A stretch of 64,000 nucleotides of DNA from Scortum barcoo (lineage: Eukaryota > Chordata > Actinopteri > Centrarchiformes > Terapontidae), in assembly GCA_023238725.1 (NCBI GenBank), contig CM041552.1, positions 15,105,147 through 15,169,146 of the forward strand, read 5' to 3'. Each line of letters starts with the position of its first letter. Within the stretch, counting starts at the first letter, position 1. Below, piece after piece: positions 60,426 through 64,000 of this stretch. The notes under the pieces are model-generated. The model ran no database searches. It saw only the letters and a program-made list of their open reading frames with translations, and was not told the origin of the DNA. Position numbers and translations under genes: made by a program.

Positions 60426-60552
60426 CTGTAAGTGAGATGTAGACTATGATGATGACGATGCCCAGGGTGATGGAGACGATGCTGAGCAGGCGAGCCAGTC
60501 GACCCAGCCTCCTGGCCCCGTCGATATCCCCAACCTGGAGACTGTTTCTGGA
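60426..60552 (-). CDS. trarg1: Internal exon of a trarg1 (tusc5)-like CD225 family gene, partial
   Basis: A 127-base exon bounded by acceptor CTCCAG (60554-60553) and donor ACAG|GTATGG (exon end 60426). It encodes SRNSLQVGDIDGARRLGRL, then ARLLSIVSITLGIVIIIVYI and SLTG: the end of the conserved CD225 loop and the second membrane helix of a dispanin-type small membrane protein. GARRLGRLARLLSI followed by GIVII matches mammalian TRARG1 (TUSC5), an adipose/muscle protein linked to GLUT4 vesicle trafficking. PRRT2 and TMEM233 share part of the motif (SRNSLQ is PRRT2-like), so a related paralogue is possible. The preceding exon with the N-terminus and first helix is not visible up to 64000, so it probably lies outside the window. 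The short last exon was not found. Confidence 0.72.
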
Positions 60553-60559
60553 CTGGAGA

Positions 60560-63500
60560 CACACAAAAGCCCGAGGTATAATGAAGAGCAACATTTGAAT
60601 GATAGTGTTAAGCAAAGCAAAGATATGCAAGATGTCACGTAATGCATAGTAAGTGTAATACAAACCCTCCAACATAAATTATTTATTTTTCAATAGGCCA
60701 TCAAAACTGATAAGACTGGGGGTAAATGCACCACAGGGGAAAAAGGCAATAACAATCGATAGTAGAGATTAGAGTAGATATAAAGGTTACATAATACCCT
60801 GAAAGAATTAAAGCTACAGCTAAAATGAAACAGCAAAACATAAATAAGACACCAATTGAATAAATCAGCACCTAATAAGGGCTAATATCTATTTATCAAA
60901 AATACAAAAAAAGTTTATCATTCCTTGAATCATCAGGAACATTAATCTACGAGGAAGACTGGAAAGTTGAAATACAACACAAACGTGACTTTACTAACTT
61001 AAAGAGGGAAAACTTCAGTTCACTGGTCAGGAAGAAACTAGCATGACAGATGTATGGAGGAACCTTCAGTCCTCAGAAAAGCAATTTACTAAATATTCCA
61101 CTTGCCATGCAGAACACTCCAGTCTAAACCCCCTGGTCTTGATATGCTGTTCAAACCATAGACTGAAGGCACTATAATTAGAGATAATTAGAGATAAAGT
61201 CTTTTAAACACCTTTCAAAATCATCTAAACTTGAAAAGAAAGATTTCTCCAGATATTTTCAGGTCAGAGTTGACGTTTGAAAAGTAAAATTAAATTAAAC
61301 TGAGGATAGTGAACCTAAATTAATCTATAATACATATCTAAAATGAAAGGTAAAAAAAACCCTCTGTTATCATAAATAATTCATTATAAAACTCCAGAAA
61401 TGATACTATCTCAAACAACAAAATTTAAATGTATTCAGTTTAAATTGTGATCAGGGACAGGATGGCTGCTGGAGGCTGACCATTTTCAAATTATTTGGCG
61501 AAGGCGAAGAGAGGGCAAAAGAAGTAAGGCAAACTAATGTCTCAGGATCTGCTTAAAATCCTCTGCCTCAAGGCTACGGCATGATGAACATGTAAAATAC
61601 TGGAAAACATGGACGACATATACAGAACATGCCTCTAAGATGTTACCCATTACATACAGATGAGTATAATACTGCCCATGACCACCTCTGCAAAAATAAA
61701 GTTGCAAACAAACAAGCCACCTTTCTCCTCTAGCTAAAACATTTCAGGCTCTCAGACAGCGTTCATATTTCACACATCCACAGTGACTTTAGATAATAAT
61801 TTAAAGTACAACTCCCCGGAAAGCTTCAATTTAACAATACAAGCAACCCGCAACACAGAAACCTTTTATATTATATTATATAATAGGATGTGACAGAGAA
61901 GCACCCAGCAGCCATAACCACACTGACTCCATCGGTACAAAATAAAAGGAGCTGCATAAACTAAAGAGATTTACAGTTTTGTTACTTAACCCCAGAGAAA
62001 GTTTCCTCCCGGGCACAGGAGCTTGACTTTCTCCAGGAGTTATAGTTTCAAATATTTATCTGATGGTTTTCTGTTAGCCGACAGTCGAGTTATTTTAAAG
62101 GGGCAATGGCACACATACTGTACAGTAATGTTGACTTGTCTACTTGGCGCTGTGGAGTATGGTAAGTATGTATGGTATGGTATGCCAACAATAATTTATT
62201 CCCAGCTGTGAATGGTGAAATTGTCTATTTAGATTGGCAGTCTGGGATTGATGGAAAGATGTGACTTGCGAAGCCAATTGGATGGAGTAGGTGAGCGCAG
62301 CAGTGTGAAGAGGTTGTAGATCAACTTAATGCTGTATGTATATTGCTTTATGTGCGCTGCAGATATGGAGACAGGATGATTTATGTGCATGTGTGTGAGA
62401 TGTGATGAATGGATCCTCAATCATTGTGCACTGCTTTCACATGCGAGTGTCCCAGAACAACAAATCTCACACAGTTGGTGTCACTATTTTCTCATCAACC
62501 TTGGTTTGCATTTGATGTAGGCTGCTTTTAATCTCTGACCCATGCTGCTGCATGTGGCACACACACGAGGCACACACATTTTTTTTGTTCTTGACATCTT
62601 GTCATTGATTTTACTATAAAACGAAGGTTCAATTTATGACATGTCTTAAAATGATTATTTATCGCTTTGCTCCTTTAATATATGGTACTGAAGGTATAAA
62701 TACTTTATTAAATCATATATAAAATAGAGTCCATTTCAATCCAAAATTGTAGGAGCAATAGGCAGCTGGTATTTTATAGTTTTCTTTTCTTTTCCAACAA
62801 GCATAAATATGCTGAATTAGCTTATTCCTATGACCTCCCCTGTTGTCTGTACCGGGCAACATGTTCCTTCATTAAGACAAATACTGGTACTGTAGTTTGT
62901 TATGAATTAAACCATCCAATTCATATTTATCCATGGCTGAAAATAGTCCCAACCTATTTACTCCCGTTTCAGTTACACTGAGATTAGTGACCTGTTTCTT
63001 AAAATAAGTGCCACAGACAGGGTATGAAAATATAACAAAAACACAGTTGATTTTGGTCATTAAATGGGATTTGTTGACAATGCGAAATGCAAATTATATT
63101 TAAAAAAATTATAATAATAAAAAATTTATTGTGAAAAAATAATAAACATAAATGATAAATAATAATAAATATGAAACATGATAAGTGTCAGGTTAGACAT
63201 TAAATAGCTAAATTGCTGAAAGACTGATACGATAATAAAAAAAGAATAACTTCTGCCACCTTAACACAAATATGGTATGACAGCTAATGACTGTTTCTGC
63301 ACTGAACAAGAATTACATGTTGTACTGAGCTGAGAAACAACAATACTGTACACTGGAGAATTGGGAAAATACTGCCTGGTCTGATGGATTCCTCTTCCTG
63401 CTGTCTCACTACGGTTGTGTGACTCAGTGCATCCATCACGCAGGGTGAAAATGTTGCAGGTTAGCGCATGTTCGATGGTGTTGACTGGGTTTGCGTGGCA

Positions 63501-64000
63501 CTCAACAAGCCCCTTTATTACCAATAATTGAATGCTACCAGACAGCTGAGCATCTCTTTACTGTATGCCAACATCTGTCAGGAGATTTTTTAAAATAGAT
63601 GATGGCAGGTGGTCAAAACTGTCCAGGAATGCTTTCAAAAACAAAGCAGAGATATCAGGTTATGCAGTGGCTTGTTTGCTCACTCATGTCAGTCCAGAGC
63701 TGCTTATGCTTTGTACACAACACCAGCTGGTGTGAGTCAGCCTGGGTCAGCATTACTGAGGGGTGATTTTAACTACCTTTTGGGCCCGTGCCCCGATGAA
63801 CTGATGCAGGTCAGAGTCAGGGGGAAGACTGTATTACAAAAGTGTCACTCATACTTTCTGTTAAACCGAGCACAGCAGCGGGGAGCAAAGAGAGAAGCTG
63901 AGCAGGTCACATCCCACACAACAAGGCCGTCTTTTACTTTTTAAAGGCAGATAAAAATCTAAGGAACTGTCCGTGGTGCTGAATGTGTCCTTTTAAACCA
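60560..64000. other. Probable intron or upstream region of the trarg1-like gene, no exon seen
   Basis: About 3.4 kb of AT-rich DNA with an A/T-rich low-complexity patch near 63095-63245. No frame on the minus strand resembles the expected first membrane helix of a CD225 protein, and no plus-strand gene is supported. Confidence 0.45.

Noticed and set aside
60553..60675. N-terminal extension of the trarg1-like open frame (MLEGLYYTYYALRD...)
   Set aside because: It is read from intron sequence upstream of the acceptor at 60553-60554. The known family sequence begins at SRNSLQ after the splice site.

Overview
This is vertebrate nuclear DNA, almost certainly from a ray-finned (teleost) fish. The genes are split into many short exons with GT-AG introns, polyadenylation signals and TATA-box promoters. 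The intergenic DNA is AT-rich and carries microsatellites, a tRNA-derived SINE and short interspersed repeats of kinds common in teleosts. Most long open frames are chance or lie antisense to exons, so the genes were rebuilt by joining exons on splice sites and protein similarity.

Layout, left to right. (1) 1163-4512, minus strand: a beta-B1-like crystallin gene, complete at 209 codons plus an untranslated first exon. (2) 7146-10021, plus strand: a beta-A1 crystallin gene (cryba1, 196 codons). The two crystallins are head to head, about 2.6 kb apart, and each has a TATA box with a Maf-like element upstream. (3) 11480-31031, plus: carboxypeptidase D (cpd), about 21 coding exons: signal peptide, two catalytic metallocarboxypeptidase domains, a third domain lacking the catalytic residues, a membrane anchor and a cytosolic tail. 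Two coding exons each carry one extra base, and the only in-range ATG is out of frame with exon 1. Two introns begin with GC. One cpd intron holds an unrecognised 176-codon antisense frame (26454-26984). (4) 32415-53701, plus: gosr1 (Golgi Qb-SNARE GS28), nine exons, 248 codons. Its last intron has U12-type signals. Its 30-base exon 7 lies between two nearly identical 200-bp repeats. (5) 60426-60552, minus: one exon of a CD225/dispanin family gene, best matched to trarg1 (tusc5); the rest was not found or lies past the right edge.

The genes do not form an operon or one pathway. The crystallins are lens structural proteins whose promoter layout suggests shared lens control. CPD and GOSR1 both act in the Golgi/trans-Golgi network, one trimming peptides and the other driving vesicle fusion, but their adjacency is best read as conserved synteny. 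The regions 1-1160, 10190-11470, 31040-32370, 53710-60420 and 60560-64000 hold no gene I can support, only repeats and low-complexity DNA.

Several one-base disruptions (three in cpd, one at a gosr1 acceptor, one at the nested gene's junction) in otherwise well-conserved sequence make residual assembly indels a serious possibility beside true lesions.
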